From Polaribacter sejongensis (GTDB taxonomy: Bacteria > Bacteroidota > Bacteroidia > Flavobacteriales > Flavobacteriaceae): a stretch of 64,000 nt of DNA. The stretch covers positions 806,001-870,000 of the forward strand of contig NZ_CP150667.1 of NCBI RefSeq assembly GCF_038024065.1, in the 5' to 3' direction. The position numbers and the translations under genes were made by a program. Shown here in pieces: positions 33,040 to 43,037 of this stretch (position 1 is its first letter; each line of letters starts with the position of its first letter). The notes under the pieces were generated by a model, which did not search any database, had not been told where the DNA came from, and saw only the letters and a list, made by a program, of their open reading frames with translations.

Positions 33040-35370
33040 ATGAAAGTCTGTATTGCCGAAAAGCCATCTGTAGCAAGAGAAATAGCTAGTATTCTAGGAG
33101 CCAACACAAAACGTGATGGTTACTACGAAGGAAACGGTTATGCGGTAACATATACATTCGGACATTTGTGCACGCTTTTAGAGCCTAAAGATTACAAACC
33201 GCATTGGAAAAGTTGGGATTTGAACAATTTACCAATGTTACCAGAACGTTTTGACACCAAAGTTACGGGAGATGCAGGAATTAGAAAACAATACAATATT
33301 GTAAAATCTTTATTTGATAAAGCCACGGTAGTCATCAATTGTGGGGATGCGGGGACAGAAGGAGAATTAATTCAACGTTGGGTAATTAATCAAGCTGGTT
33401 ATAAAGGAGAGGTTCAGCGTTTATGGATTTCATCTTTAACAGAAGAGGCTATAAAAGAAGGATTTAAGAATTTAAAACCTGCAGAAAAATACGACAATTT
33501 ATATTATGCAGGGTATTCTAGAGCTATTGGAGATTGGCTTTTAGGCTTAAATGCAACGCGTTTGTATACTGTAAAGTTTGGTGGATTCAAACAAGTGTTA
33601 TCGGTTGGAAGAGTGCAAACTCCTACCCTAGCAATGTTGGTTAATCGTTTTTTTGAAATTAGAGATTTTAAACCACAACCTTATTGGGAATTACAAACGA
33701 AATACAGAAATACACTTTTTAATTATGAAGACGGACGTTTTCTAAAACAAGAAGATGGTGAAGTTTTAGCCAATAAAGTTAAGGAATCTGATTTTGAAAT
33801 TGTTTCTGTGACCAAAAAGAAAGGAAAAGAATACGCTCCTAAACTTTTTGATTTAACAGGATTACAAGTATATTGTAATAATAAATTTGGTTTTTCTGCG
33901 GATGAAACTTTAAAAATGGTTCAGAAGCTGTATGAGATGAAAGTAGTTACGTATCCTAGGGTTGATACTACTTTTTTACCGAATGATGTATATCCTAAAA
34001 TTGGAGGGATTTTATCTAAATTAACAAACTACAGCGAATTAACACAACCTCTTTTAGGTAGTAAAATAAAGAAATCGAAACGTGTTTTTGATGATAAAAA
34101 AGTAACAGATCACCACGCGATTATTCCTACCGGAATTCAGGGGAATTTGCAATACAACCAACAACAGGTGTACGATATTATTACCCGTAGATTTATTGGT
34201 GTTTTTTATCCAGATTCTGATGTTTCTAACACTTCAGTAATCGGTAAAGCAGCGGAAGTCCCTTTTAAAACAACCGGAAAAGAAATTTTAACCAAAGGTT
34301 GGCGTGTAGCTTTTGAAACAGAAGAAAGCAAAATTAAGAAAGAATTAAACGAGCAAATGACCTTGCCTTCATTTGTAAAAGGTGAAAAAGGTCCACATGA
34401 ACCTTCGTTTTTAGAAAAGGAAACAAAACCACCAAGAAATTTTACAGAAGCAAGTTTATTACGCGCCATGGAAACTGCGGGTAAGCAAGTAGATGATGAA
34501 AATTTACGTGAATTAATGAAAGAAAACGGAATTGGAAGACCTTCTACAAGAGCAAGTATTATAGAGACTTTATTCCGAAGAAAATATATTGAACGTAAGA
34601 AAAAACTAGTTCTACCAACACAAACAGGAATCGATTTAATTAATATCATTGACAACGAATTATTGAAATCTGCAGAGTTAACAGGACGTTGGGAAAAACG
34701 TTTAAAAGAAATTGAACGAGGAGAATTCAATGCAGGAACTTTCATTAATAACATGAAAAAAATGGTAGATCAATTGGTCTATGAGGTCCGTTCTAACACT
34801 ACTAAAAAACGAATTACTTCTAACGCCACTGTCAGTTCGAATTCAGTTGAGAGTTCTTCTAAATCAAAAACTAAAAAATCAACCAAAAAACAAGTAGCAG
34901 GAAAAACTTGCCCGAAATGCGAAAAAGGACAACTCTTAAAAGGTACTTCTGCATTTGGTTGTTCTGAATATAAAAATAATTGTGATTTAAAAATTCCGTT
35001 TGAAATCTACGGAAAAAAGGTTTCAGAAAATCAATTGATACGTTTGATTGATAAAGGTTGTACCACTAATTTAAAAGGCTTTAAAACAGATGCAGGTTCA
35101 GTTGAAGGTTTAATACGTTTTGATGATGATTTTAAATTGAAATTAGAACCTAAACAAAAAGTAGTCTCTTCTACCTCTGTCGAAAAGAGTTCGGATAAAA
35201 TTACTTGCCCAAAATGTAAACAAGGAACTATCTTAAAAGGAAAAACAGCCTATGGTTGTTCTAATTATAAAAATGGATGTGATTTCGTCTTCACCTTTGA
35301 AAACATCAAAAAAATAGCCAATGGAAAACCATTGACTAAAGATTTGGTGATAAAAATTATAAGTGCTTAA
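33040..35370 (+). CDS. topB: DNA topoisomerase III
   Basis: Type IA topoisomerase that passes single strands to resolve recombination and replication intermediates. The 776 residues begin MKVCIAEKPSVAREIASILG (TOPRIM), with CGDAGTEGELIQRW at 101-114, continue with the toroid (VLSVGRVQTPTLAMLV) and the catalytic Tyr305 in VVTYPRVDT. The C-terminus has two zinc-ribbon-like repeats, CPKCEKGQLLKGTSAFGCS and CPKCKQGTILKGKTAYGCS, each followed by a distal Cys. The TOPRIM motif is DAGTEGE instead of the common DxDREGE, which I recall as normal for the Bacteroidota branch. It is monocistronic. Confidence 0.93.
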   Translation: MKVCIAEKPSVAREIASILGANTKRDGYYEGNGYAVTYTFGHLCTLLEPKDYKPHWKSWDLNNLPMLPERFDTKVTGDAGIRKQYNIVKSLFDKATVVINCGDAGTEGELIQRWVINQAGYKGEVQRLWISSLTEEAIKEGFKNLKPAEKYDNLYYAGYSRAIGDWLLGLNATRLYTVKFGGFKQVLSVGRVQTPTLAMLVNRFFEIRDFKPQPYWELQTKYRNTLFNYEDGRFLKQEDGEVLANKVKESDFEIVSVTKKKGKEYAPKLFDLTGLQVYCNNKFGFSADETLKMVQKLYEMKVVTYPRVDTTFLPNDVYPKIGGILSKLTNYSELTQPLLGSKIKKSKRVFDDKKVTDHHAIIPTGIQGNLQYNQQQVYDIITRRFIGVFYPDSDVSNTSVIGKAAEVPFKTTGKEILTKGWRVAFETEESKIKKELNEQMTLPSFVKGEKGPHEPSFLEKETKPPRNFTEASLLRAMETAGKQVDDENLRELMKENGIGRPSTRASIIETLFRRKYIERKKKLVLPTQTGIDLINIIDNELLKSAELTGRWEKRLKEIERGEFNAGTFINNMKKMVDQLVYEVRSNTTKKRITSNATVSSNSVESSSKSKTKKSTKKQVAGKTCPKCEKGQLLKGTSAFGCSEYKNNCDLKIPFEIYGKKVSENQLIRLIDKGCTTNLKGFKTDAGSVEGLIRFDDDFKLKLEPKQKVVSSTSVEKSSDKITCPKCKQGTILKGKTAYGCSNYKNGCDFVFTFENIKKIANGKPLTKDLVIKIISA

Positions 35371-35383
35371 GATTTTAACGATT

Positions 35384-35472
35384 TGTCATTTCGAAATGAG
35401 CATTTTTTAAGCGATTCAGAAATCTCATATTCAGCTTAATATATTATGAATTCTTAATACTTCAGAATGACA
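35384..35472. repeat. Dispersed TGTCATTTCGA...TCTCA-type repeat, copy 1
   Basis: Begins TGTCATTTCGAAATGAGC and continues AAGCGATTCAGAAATCTCA; the right end AATGACA (35466-35472) is the inverse of the left end TGTCATT. It resembles intergenic repeats common in this family of bacteria and lies between converging topB and the acyl-CoA ligase gene. Confidence 0.7.
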
Positions 35473-35512
35473 AACTGTATGTTTTATATCGTAATTAAAA
35501 TAAACACTCAAC

Positions 35513-35556
35513 TGTCATTTCGAAATGAGCTTTTTTAAGCGATTGAGAAATCTCAC
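35513..35556. repeat. Dispersed TGTCATTTCGA...TCTCA-type repeat, copy 2
   Basis: TGTCATTTCGAAATGAGC, then AAGCGATTGAGAAATCTCA, in the same orientation as the copy at 35384 and differing by one base loss and one substitution. Confidence 0.7.
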
Positions 35557-35591
35557 ATGCCTTTTACACAAACAGTAAATAAAAACACTAT

Positions 35592-37388
35592 TTACTCAGC
35601 ATACATTTTATCAATAAGTGCTTTGTATTTTTTATAAATTACTTTACGTTTTAGTTTTAAAGTAGCCGTAATTTCTCCAGCTTCAATACTAAATTCTTTT
35701 GGTAATAAGGTGAATTTCTTAATTTTCTCAAACTTAGAAAACTCTTTTTGCAGTTCTTCAAAACGTTTTTCTAACATCGTTTTAATTTGATTGTTAGCAA
35801 TCAAATCTTCAATATCTTTAAAACTAATTTTATGCTCTTCTGCATATTTTTTAATATTCTCAAAACTAGGTACAGCCAAAGCTGTAACATACTTTTGTTG
35901 ATCTCCTATCACAGCAATTTGCTCAATAAAAGAATCACTTACTAAAGCCATTTCAAGTTTTTGAGGTGCAATATATTTTCCTCCAGAAGTTTTCATTAAA
36001 TCTTTAATTCTATCAGTAATTACTAAGTTTCCTAATTCATCAATTTTTCCTGCATCACCGGTTTTAAACCAACCATTATCAAAAACTTCAGCAGTAGCTT
36101 CCGGCTTTTTATAATATCCTTTCATAACACCAGGACCTTTTACTAAAACTTCATCATTAGCTCCAATTTTAATTTCGGTTCCAGAAATTGGTTTACCTGC
36201 AGAATTAAATTCAAAAAACTGATTTCCGAATAACGTTACGGTAGCAGTTGTTTCTGTTAAACCATATCCACATTTTATATTTAATGCAAATGAATGAAAA
36301 AACGAAACCATATCTGGTACTAAAGGTGCTCCTCCACAAGGCATAAATTTTATATTTCCACCAAAGACATCACGTAATTTACTAAGCACCAATTTATCTG
36401 CTATTTTGTGCTTTAGCTTTAACATTAAGGGTACTTTTTTATCAAAACGGCGATAGGTATTGTGATACTTGTTCCCAACTCCCAATGCCCAACTTGCTAA
36501 TTTCATTTTAGTTGGTGAAGCTTCTTTTCTTTTTTCTTGAATAGCCGCAAAAATTTTCTCAAAAATTCTAGGAACCGTACACATTAATGTTGGTTTCACT
36601 TCTTTTAAAACATCTGCTATTTTTTTAGGATCTTGATTAAAATACACCTGAATTCCTTGTTGTAGACAGAAAAACACCCAACTACGCTCGTAAATATGAC
36701 TTAAAGGTAAAAAACTTAAAGACACATCTTTTTCATCTACATCTAACTCTGCTTCATGTGCTTTTAAAGAAGATGCAAAATTATTATGATCTAACATTAC
36801 TCCTTTTGGTTCTCCTGTTGTACCAGATGTATAAATAATACTTGCTAAATCATCTAGTTTAGAATCTGAATGACGTTTTTCTAATTCAGTTTCAATGCTT
36901 TTTGGAAATTCTGCATTTATAAAATCAGTAAAATAAACAGCATTTTTATGACCTCTTAAATCTACAGTACTAGTTAAGGCTACTATTAATTTTAGATATT
37001 TATTATTTTCAGATATTAATTCTACTTTATCAAATTCTTCTTGATCACCAACAAACAACACACTAATTTCTGCATCGTTTACAACGTATTCCACTTCCTT
37101 TTGAGAATTCGTTGCATAAATAGGAATGGTTACCGCTCTTACTCCCATAATCCCTAAATCTGCCATAATCCACTCGGTCATATTTTGAGCAAAAACACCA
37201 ATATTGTCTTGTTCTTTAATTCCGAAATTGATTAAAGCTTTAGAAACTTGTTGAATTTGAAAATAAAAAGAATCCCAAGAAATACCTTTCCAATTTTGTG
37301 AAGCTTCATCTTTATAAAAAACAGCTTCTTTAGTTGTAAATCGACTAGTGTTATCTTTAATTACTTTTAGTAAATGTTTATAATTCAT
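35592..37388 (-). CDS. Long-chain fatty acid-CoA ligase (AMP-forming)
   Basis: Activates fatty acids to acyl-CoA through an acyl-adenylate, at the membrane face. The 598-residue protein of the ANL superfamily has the P-loop motif IIYTSGTTGEPKGVML, the A5 motif KCGYGLTETTATVT, the A7/A8 motifs GWFKTGDAGKIDELGNLVI and DRIKDLMKTSGGKYIAP, and a FadD15-type C-terminus (KLKRKVIYKKYKALID). Length and motifs fit the eukaryote-like/FadD15 group common in Bacteroidota. It is convergent with topB and divergent from the desaturase gene, with no operon partner. Confidence 0.93.
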   Translation of the reverse strand: MNYKHLLKVIKDNTSRFTTKEAVFYKDEASQNWKGISWDSFYFQIQQVSKALINFGIKEQDNIGVFAQNMTEWIMADLGIMGVRAVTIPIYATNSQKEVEYVVNDAEISVLFVGDQEEFDKVELISENNKYLKLIVALTSTVDLRGHKNAVYFTDFINAEFPKSIETELEKRHSDSKLDDLASIIYTSGTTGEPKGVMLDHNNFASSLKAHEAELDVDEKDVSLSFLPLSHIYERSWVFFCLQQGIQVYFNQDPKKIADVLKEVKPTLMCTVPRIFEKIFAAIQEKRKEASPTKMKLASWALGVGNKYHNTYRRFDKKVPLMLKLKHKIADKLVLSKLRDVFGGNIKFMPCGGAPLVPDMVSFFHSFALNIKCGYGLTETTATVTLFGNQFFEFNSAGKPISGTEIKIGANDEVLVKGPGVMKGYYKKPEATAEVFDNGWFKTGDAGKIDELGNLVITDRIKDLMKTSGGKYIAPQKLEMALVSDSFIEQIAVIGDQQKYVTALAVPSFENIKKYAEEHKISFKDIEDLIANNQIKTMLEKRFEELQKEFSKFEKIKKFTLLPKEFSIEAGEITATLKLKRKVIYKKYKALIDKMYAE

Positions 37389-37641
37389 CTTTCGATTATT
37401 TTTAATAATAAGGATTTTATAACCATCAAATTTACGAATATTTCAATGACTTGTAGATATATTAATGTTAATGAAATACAAAACCAGTTTATAATTACAT
37501 TTTTTTTATTAAATTTTATAGATTAAAAATTAATATTTTCCTTTTTAAACTTTTTATTATATTTTTAACAATAACTAATGTTAAAACCTATAGCTGTTTC
37601 CATATTTTACCTTAGTTTTATCAAAAATTTTAAAAAAGTAA

Positions 37642-38568
37642 ATGGATTTTACAAACCCACTAGTATATGGTGTACCATGTTTCTTAGCACTTATTTTAGT
37701 CGAATTAACATACAGTAAGCACAATAAAAAAGAAGAAAAGAAGAAAATTTATAAATGGAAAGATTTAGCAGCTAGCCTTACCATGGGTATTGGTTCTGCT
37801 ATTCTAGCTCCTTTAACAAAAACAATCGCGGCAATTGTACTTTTTAGTTTTGTCTATGAAATATTCAATCCTTTAGTTGATGGAGTTCGTACAAATATTA
37901 TGGGGTATGAATCTTTTGGTTATGCTTGGTATATTTGGCTTATTTGTCAGGTATTAGACGATTTTAGCTATTACTGGTTTCACAGACAAAATCATAATGT
38001 TCGTTTTTTATGGGCGGCACATATTGTACACCATTCTTCGGATAATTTTAATTTAGGAACCGCCGTTAGAAACGGATGGTTTACCATTCTTTACAAACCT
38101 TTCTTTTATGTTTGGATTGTTGCTATTGGTTTTCCACCAGAAATGTTAGTCGTTTGTTTAGGTATTGAAGCTTTATGGCAATTTCAATTACATACCGTTT
38201 ACATTGGTAAATTAGGTTTCTTAGATAAAATATTGAATACACATACCATGCACCAAGTGCATCATGCTCAAAATTTTGAGTATATGGATAAAAATCATGG
38301 TGGATTTTTAAACGCTTTTGATAGAATGTTTGGTACTTTTAAAGAATTTGACGAAAATATTGACATCAAATACGGAGTTACGCACCCACCAAATTCTTAT
38401 AATCCGTTTGTTATTCTAACACATGAATATAAAGATATTTGGAATGATATGAAAAAATCTAAAAACTGGTATCATAAATTTATGTATGCATTTGCCGCAC
38501 CAGGTTGGAGCCATGATGGAAGTACTCTAACAATAAAACAAGCTCGTAAGGCTTTACAAGAAGAATAA
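37642..38568 (+). CDS. Sterol desaturase / fatty acid hydroxylase family membrane protein
   Basis: A 308-residue membrane di-iron oxygenase. The histidine clusters of the family are present: HRQNH at 114-118, HIVHH at 127-131 and HTMHQVHH at 201-208, a further His at 219 region (KNHGG). Hydrophobic helices flank them (about 8-22, 46-75, 95-112, 150-180). The substrate could be a sterol-like lipid, a fatty acid or a carotenoid; none is indicated by neighbours. The 253-bp upstream spacer (37389-37641) is AT-rich with no clear promoter, and a strong terminator follows the gene. Confidence 0.9.
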   Translation: MDFTNPLVYGVPCFLALILVELTYSKHNKKEEKKKIYKWKDLAASLTMGIGSAILAPLTKTIAAIVLFSFVYEIFNPLVDGVRTNIMGYESFGYAWYIWLICQVLDDFSYYWFHRQNHNVRFLWAAHIVHHSSDNFNLGTAVRNGWFTILYKPFFYVWIVAIGFPPEMLVVCLGIEALWQFQLHTVYIGKLGFLDKILNTHTMHQVHHAQNFEYMDKNHGGFLNAFDRMFGTFKEFDENIDIKYGVTHPPNSYNPFVILTHEYKDIWNDMKKSKNWYHKFMYAFAAPGWSHDGSTLTIKQARKALQEE

Positions 38569-38600
38569 TATTTGTTTAAAAAGCAAAACTTGTCAAATAA

Positions 38601-38639
38601 AAAAAAGGAATCTCAAAATAAATTTGAGATTCCTTTTTT
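38601..38639 (+). terminator. Terminator after the desaturase-family gene
   Basis: Perfect 17-bp stem from AAAAAAGGAATCTCAAA to TTTGAGATTCCTTTTTT with a 5-nt loop; bidirectional in form, also usable for the converging DUF6495 gene. Confidence 0.9.
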
Positions 38640-38768
38640 AGTTAAATCAGTTAATATGCAATTAAACTTAGCCTTGATTGAAACAACATACTTTTTAAGG
38701 TACGAAAAAGATACTGTCTTTCTACTACGCACAAGATAAATTCCAAATAGGAAATAGCTTCTATAAAA

Positions 38769-39239
38769 CTAAGACGTTATTTGACTAAAAAACTCAAAAA
38801 TTTCTCCTTTAGAAATAGAGCTACCTTTTTCTATTAAATCGAAAATTTCACTATTTCTGTCCTCTTTATTATAAGGTTTTGTGCCTTTAAAAATCTCAAC
38901 AGAATTATCCATAGGATTTTGCATTAACCACTCAAATCCTTTTTGTTCTAGTAAATTAATATCCCAAGTAACTTTAATAGCAATTCTATGTATTTCTTCT
39001 GCATCACACTTAAACAGGTTTACAGAGGTTTTAGAAAAATGTTCTACATAGTTTGTTTTTGTTAGCACATTATCCCAAACAACATCAGAAAAAACATTCA
39101 TCTCCTCTTCTGCAACTTGTGGTGTTTCTTCTTTTATTTTATTCCATTCTTTAACGTCTATACTTTGGGTTGCTAAAAAACGAGCAAAGTCTTCGTGTAA
39201 GCTTTCGAATTGTTCTTTGGTAAGTTGTCTATATTTCAT
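38769..39239 (-). CDS. DUF6495 protein
   Basis: A 156-residue soluble, acidic protein conserved in Flavobacteriia (DUF6495 by my recollection). It begins MKYRQLTKEQFESLHEDFAR, contains FLATQSIDVKEWNKIK and VFSDVVWDNVL, and ends FDLIEKGSSISKGEIFEFF. No catalytic motif, signal peptide or membrane helix is visible. It lies between two terminators and so is probably monocistronic. Function unknown. Confidence 0.8.
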   Translation of the reverse strand: MKYRQLTKEQFESLHEDFARFLATQSIDVKEWNKIKEETPQVAEEEMNVFSDVVWDNVLTKTNYVEHFSKTSVNLFKCDAEEIHRIAIKVTWDINLLEQKGFEWLMQNPMDNSVEIFKGTKPYNKEDRNSEIFDLIEKGSSISKGEIFEFFSQITS

Positions 39240-39249
39240 AATTTATGGT

Positions 39250-39278
39250 AAAAAAAAACCGCCCAATTATGGGCGGTT
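39250..39278 (-). terminator. Terminator of the Oar-like receptor gene
   Basis: GC-rich stem AACCGCCC / GGGCGGTT with a 6-nt loop, followed on the minus strand by a run of T. It lies 25 bp after the receptor stop codon. Confidence 0.88.
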
Positions 39279-39302
39279 CAAATATCTGAATTCTTTATTG
39301 AT

Positions 39303-42300
39303 TTAGAAAGAATATCTTAAACCAACTTGTGCTTGCCATCTAGAAAGTAACGTAGAATTATATACAAAAGTTTCTTTTAAGTCTGAATTAAAACTATAGG
39401 TTGGTAAACCTGTATTATCTACAGTAACACCTAATAATTGTACTGCATCAGGTTGTTGCACTAAGCCCCAGTTTGAGTTTAATAAATTACCAAAGTTTAA
39501 AATATCTATAGTAAACTCTAAAGAATTATTGTTTCCTAATTTTAAATTCTGAATAAATTTTACATCCATTTTTCCTCTCCAAGGTGATAATGCACCATAA
39601 CGTTCTGCATATTCTCCCTGTCTATCACTTAAATAATCATCTTGATTGATATAATTTCTTAAGCCATCTTTTTGATCTTGAATAGATAAGTCTCCAGTAT
39701 TTACTGGTGCTTTAAATGTCATTGCGTCTATTTGGCTATCTGTTGGTATGTAAATTAAATCATTTAAGTTAGACCCATCATTATTAATATCACCTGCGTA
39801 TGTGTAGTTAAAACGACCTCCTTTTGCAAATTCATAGAAAGAAGAAATTGTGGTTGTCCATTTATCATTTGTTCCATAATTCCAAGATTTAGAAGCTACC
39901 GCAATAAAACGATGTGTATCTCCATATTTAGAATGTGCTAATGTTGCATCATTTGCATTAGATAAAACTGGATTAAAATCGAAAGCATCTCCTGTTATTT
40001 CTGCTTCAATAGAGTTTACATCTTTAGAATTTAAGTAATTATAAGCTGCCATTAAATACAATCCATTATCAAAATTTCTCTGTGCTTTTAAGGATGCATT
40101 TAAAGTTCTTCCTTTATCAGAATTGGTAAATACATAAGCATTTGATTTATCATTTGGTCCTCCCCAATTTGGGCTTCTGTCTGTATCTGTATATACTAAT
40201 CTATTATCTATACCACCTGCCAAAGTTCCTGTAGGTGTTTTTAAACCCCAGTTTTGCACATGTGCTCCGTTTATATCTTTTGTGTATGAAAGATCTGTAG
40301 TTAAAATAGTACCATCTTTTAATTTTACATCTGCTCCCAAACTTGTTCTCCAAACTTGTGGGAATTTAAAATCAGGATCTACAACTTGGTAAAAATACAC
40401 ATTAGGATTTGCTATTTGGTTACCTAACCAAACAAAAGGAAAACGTCCTGTAAATAAACCAGAACCACCACGTAATTGAAATGAGCTATCTCCATTTACA
40501 TCCCAGTTAAAACCAATTCTTGGTGAAACTAAGAAGTTGTTATTTGGCATTTTAGTAGAATCAAATAATACTGTTTCTCCTGTAGCAGGGTCTGTATATG
40601 GATTATTAGGTAAGTAAAAACTTTTATCTATTACGTCTTGCGCTTTATCTGCAGAATTGAAAAATAAAGGTTTATCAAAACGAACACCATATGATAATTT
40701 AAAATTATCGTTTATATTCCAATCATCTTGTACGTAAAAAGCAAACTGACCAACATTTGTTTCTGCTAATGCCCAAGAATCATTGGCATTATTAGTGGTA
40801 AATGTGCTTTGTGCAGCAGCCATAGCATCCGCTAAAAGACCATTAGAAACTCCTGTTCTAAAGGCATCCATATTAGCAAAATCTCCACCAAATGCACCAA
40901 CATAACCTCTTGCATCTCCAAAACCGTATGCTCCTAAATTAAAGGAATTCTCAAATTCAAATTTTTCAAAAGAAAAACCAATTGTATAGTTATGATCTCC
41001 ATTACTGATATTTAAGTTATTTGTAATTTGAAAAACTTTTTGATCTAATGTATTGTTAATTGAAAAAGGTTCATGACCTGAAATTATGTAATTTCCTCCG
41101 TTACCATCTTGAATTCTAAATGCTGGCATTGGAGCCGATTTAGGACTTCTAAAATCATCGAAATGTGTATATCCTGCTTGAAACTTGTTTGTTATATTAT
41201 CTGTAACAGTAGAATTTAATTCTAATAAAAATGAATTCAAATTATTATTAATTTGATATCCAGAATTTTCGAATTGTAACATTTGAGAACTTGGACCTCT
41301 AAAACCAAGTGCTGTTGGATGCGCTGGTAAATCTCTAGAGGCATTTAAAAAATTATAAACAAATGATAGACGATTATCTTTAGTGATATTCCAATCTAAC
41401 TTAAACAACCCTTTTGTACTGTTAGAATCATGCGTAAAACCTTCATAAGCACCAGTACTGTAACCAATACCTGCTAATGCGCTTTGAACTTCATCTAAAT
41501 CTGATTTTAAAACTCTAGACTCATTAATAGCTCCGGAACCTGTGTTTGGCAACCAAGACTGACCTAAATCTGATCTATTGTCTTTTTCGAAATTTATAAA
41601 AACAAATAATTTATCTTTTATAATCGGTGCACCTATACTAGCTCCTACTTGAGATTGTGATAATTTAGGAACAAAAATACTTTCCCCTTTAATTTTACCT
41701 CCTGTAAAATCTTGATTTCTGTAATATCCGTATGCGGTTCCTGTTACGGTGTTTGTTCCACTTTTGGTTACTGCATTTACAGAAGCACCTGTAAAACCAG
41801 ATAAAGTAACATCATAAGGTGCAGTAGAAACAGAAATTTGCTCTATAGCATCTAAAGATACCGGCTGAGAAGCTGTTTGTCCACCAGGTGTTGCTGCATC
41901 TAAACCAAATGGGTTGTTAAATATAGAACCATCTAATGTAAAGTTATTAAATTGGTCGTTTCTCCCTCCAAAAGATCCACCTGAAGCAGAAGGGTCTAAA
42001 CGTGTAAAATCTGATGCAGATCTAGATATCGTTGGTAATACCTTTAAATCTTTAGTTCTAATACTGGTCTGTGCTCCTGTTCTATCGTTATTAAAAACAG
42101 CATTTTTACCAGAGCTGATTACAACTTCTTCTAAAGTGTTACTGTCTTCAGATAAAACAACATCAATATTTGAGGTTTTACCTAAGGTTAAAAAGATATT
42201 TGTTATCTTATTAGATTTAAAACCTAGGTAACTAATTGTAATCGTATACGGGCCTCCAATTCTTAAGTTAGATAGCGCGTATCTACCATTATCTTGTGCT

Positions 42301-42476
42301 GTTGTACCAGATACGGTACCTGTAGGAGTATGCAAAGCAACAATAGTTGCTCCAAATAATGGTTCTCCAGAATTGTCCGTAATAGTTCCGTTAATTTTTG
42401 ATGTTGTTGTTTGTGCGTTTGCAGCGAAACTAAACATTAAAATAAATGAACATAAAAAAAATAATTTTTGCTTCAT
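39303..42476 (-). CDS. TonB-dependent receptor, Oar-like, with carboxypeptidase-like N-terminal domain
   Basis: A 1057-residue outer-membrane protein. The ATG at 42476 is chosen because it begins a good signal peptide (MKQKLFFLCSFILMFSFAAN, cleaved near ANAQ); the frame is open 13 codons further up but those are not signal-like. A carboxypeptidase regulatory-like beta domain follows (about 25-110, INGTITDNSGEPLFGATI), then a TonB-box-like LEEVVISSG, a plug with NQFNNFTLDGSIFNNPFG, and a long barrel ending in RWQAQVGLRYSF. This is the Oar/OmpA-like branch often tied to protein secretion or adhesion; the ligand is unknown. No SusD-type partner is present. Confidence 0.9.
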   Translation of the reverse strand: MKQKLFFLCSFILMFSFAANAQTTTSKINGTITDNSGEPLFGATIVALHTPTGTVSGTTAQDNGRYALSNLRIGGPYTITISYLGFKSNKITNIFLTLGKTSNIDVVLSEDSNTLEEVVISSGKNAVFNNDRTGAQTSIRTKDLKVLPTISRSASDFTRLDPSASGGSFGGRNDQFNNFTLDGSIFNNPFGLDAATPGGQTASQPVSLDAIEQISVSTAPYDVTLSGFTGASVNAVTKSGTNTVTGTAYGYYRNQDFTGGKIKGESIFVPKLSQSQVGASIGAPIIKDKLFVFINFEKDNRSDLGQSWLPNTGSGAINESRVLKSDLDEVQSALAGIGYSTGAYEGFTHDSNSTKGLFKLDWNITKDNRLSFVYNFLNASRDLPAHPTALGFRGPSSQMLQFENSGYQINNNLNSFLLELNSTVTDNITNKFQAGYTHFDDFRSPKSAPMPAFRIQDGNGGNYIISGHEPFSINNTLDQKVFQITNNLNISNGDHNYTIGFSFEKFEFENSFNLGAYGFGDARGYVGAFGGDFANMDAFRTGVSNGLLADAMAAAQSTFTTNNANDSWALAETNVGQFAFYVQDDWNINDNFKLSYGVRFDKPLFFNSADKAQDVIDKSFYLPNNPYTDPATGETVLFDSTKMPNNNFLVSPRIGFNWDVNGDSSFQLRGGSGLFTGRFPFVWLGNQIANPNVYFYQVVDPDFKFPQVWRTSLGADVKLKDGTILTTDLSYTKDINGAHVQNWGLKTPTGTLAGGIDNRLVYTDTDRSPNWGGPNDKSNAYVFTNSDKGRTLNASLKAQRNFDNGLYLMAAYNYLNSKDVNSIEAEITGDAFDFNPVLSNANDATLAHSKYGDTHRFIAVASKSWNYGTNDKWTTTISSFYEFAKGGRFNYTYAGDINNDGSNLNDLIYIPTDSQIDAMTFKAPVNTGDLSIQDQKDGLRNYINQDDYLSDRQGEYAERYGALSPWRGKMDVKFIQNLKLGNNNSLEFTIDILNFGNLLNSNWGLVQQPDAVQLLGVTVDNTGLPTYSFNSDLKETFVYNSTLLSRWQAQVGLRYSF

Positions 42477-42518
42477 GTTTTTGGATTTAAGTTTATATAA
42501 CCAAAAATAAAGCAAAAA

Positions 42519-42546
42519 AAAAGTCTACTCGTTAAAGTAGACTTTT
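42519..42546 (-). terminator. Terminator of the rpsF-rpsR-rplI operon
   Basis: Stem AAAAGTCTAC / GTAGACTTTT with an 8-nt loop and a T run on the minus strand, 31 bp after the rplI stop. Confidence 0.87.
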
Positions 42547-42576
42547 AGTTCTTAACAATTATTTAACAATTGTTAT

Positions 42577-43023
42577 TTATTCAGCAATAACTTCAAAAGT
42601 TATTTCAGCAACTACTGCTCTGTGTAATCTTACAGAAGCTTCATATTTACCTAATCTTTTTACAGAACCACCAACAACTTTGATAAATTTCTTATCTAAG
42701 TCTGTTCCTGCTTTTGCAAGTGCTGCAGCTAAATCGATGTTGTTTACAGAACCAAATAATTTGTCTCCTGAACCAACTTTAGATGCAATTTTAATTTCAT
42801 ATCCTTTAACTGCTTCAGCTATAACATTAGCGTCTTCAATTAATTTAGCTTCTTTGTAAGCACGTTGTTTTAAATTCTCTGCTAAAACTTTCTTTGCAGA
42901 TGAAGTAGCTAAAACTGCTTGTCTTGTAGGGATTAAGAAGTTTCTACCATAACCGTTTTTCACGTCTACGATATCATCTTTGAATCCTAAATTTTCTACG
43001 TCTTGTCTTAATATCAATTCCAT
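42577..43023 (-). CDS. rplI: 50S ribosomal protein L9
   Basis: Large-subunit protein that bridges to 23S rRNA with its N-domain. The 148 residues start MELILRQDVENLGFKDDIVDVKNGYGRNFLIP, the L9 signature with GYGRNFLIP, followed by the long connecting helix (about 40-75, Ala/Lys/Glu-rich) and a C-terminal RNA-binding domain ending VVAEITFEVIAE. It is the last gene of the rpsF-rpsR-rplI operon, 14 bp after rpsR, and is followed by a terminator. Confidence 0.97.
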   Translation of the reverse strand: MELILRQDVENLGFKDDIVDVKNGYGRNFLIPTRQAVLATSSAKKVLAENLKQRAYKEAKLIEDANVIAEAVKGYEIKIASKVGSGDKLFGSVNNIDLAAALAKAGTDLDKKFIKVVGGSVKRLGKYEASVRLHRAVVAEITFEVIAE

Positions 43024-43037
43024 GTTCTACCTCTTTA

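Noticed and set aside
34206..34754. 182-codon minus-strand open frame opposite topB
   Set aside because: Long but lies wholly opposite a conserved domain of topB and resembles no protein family.
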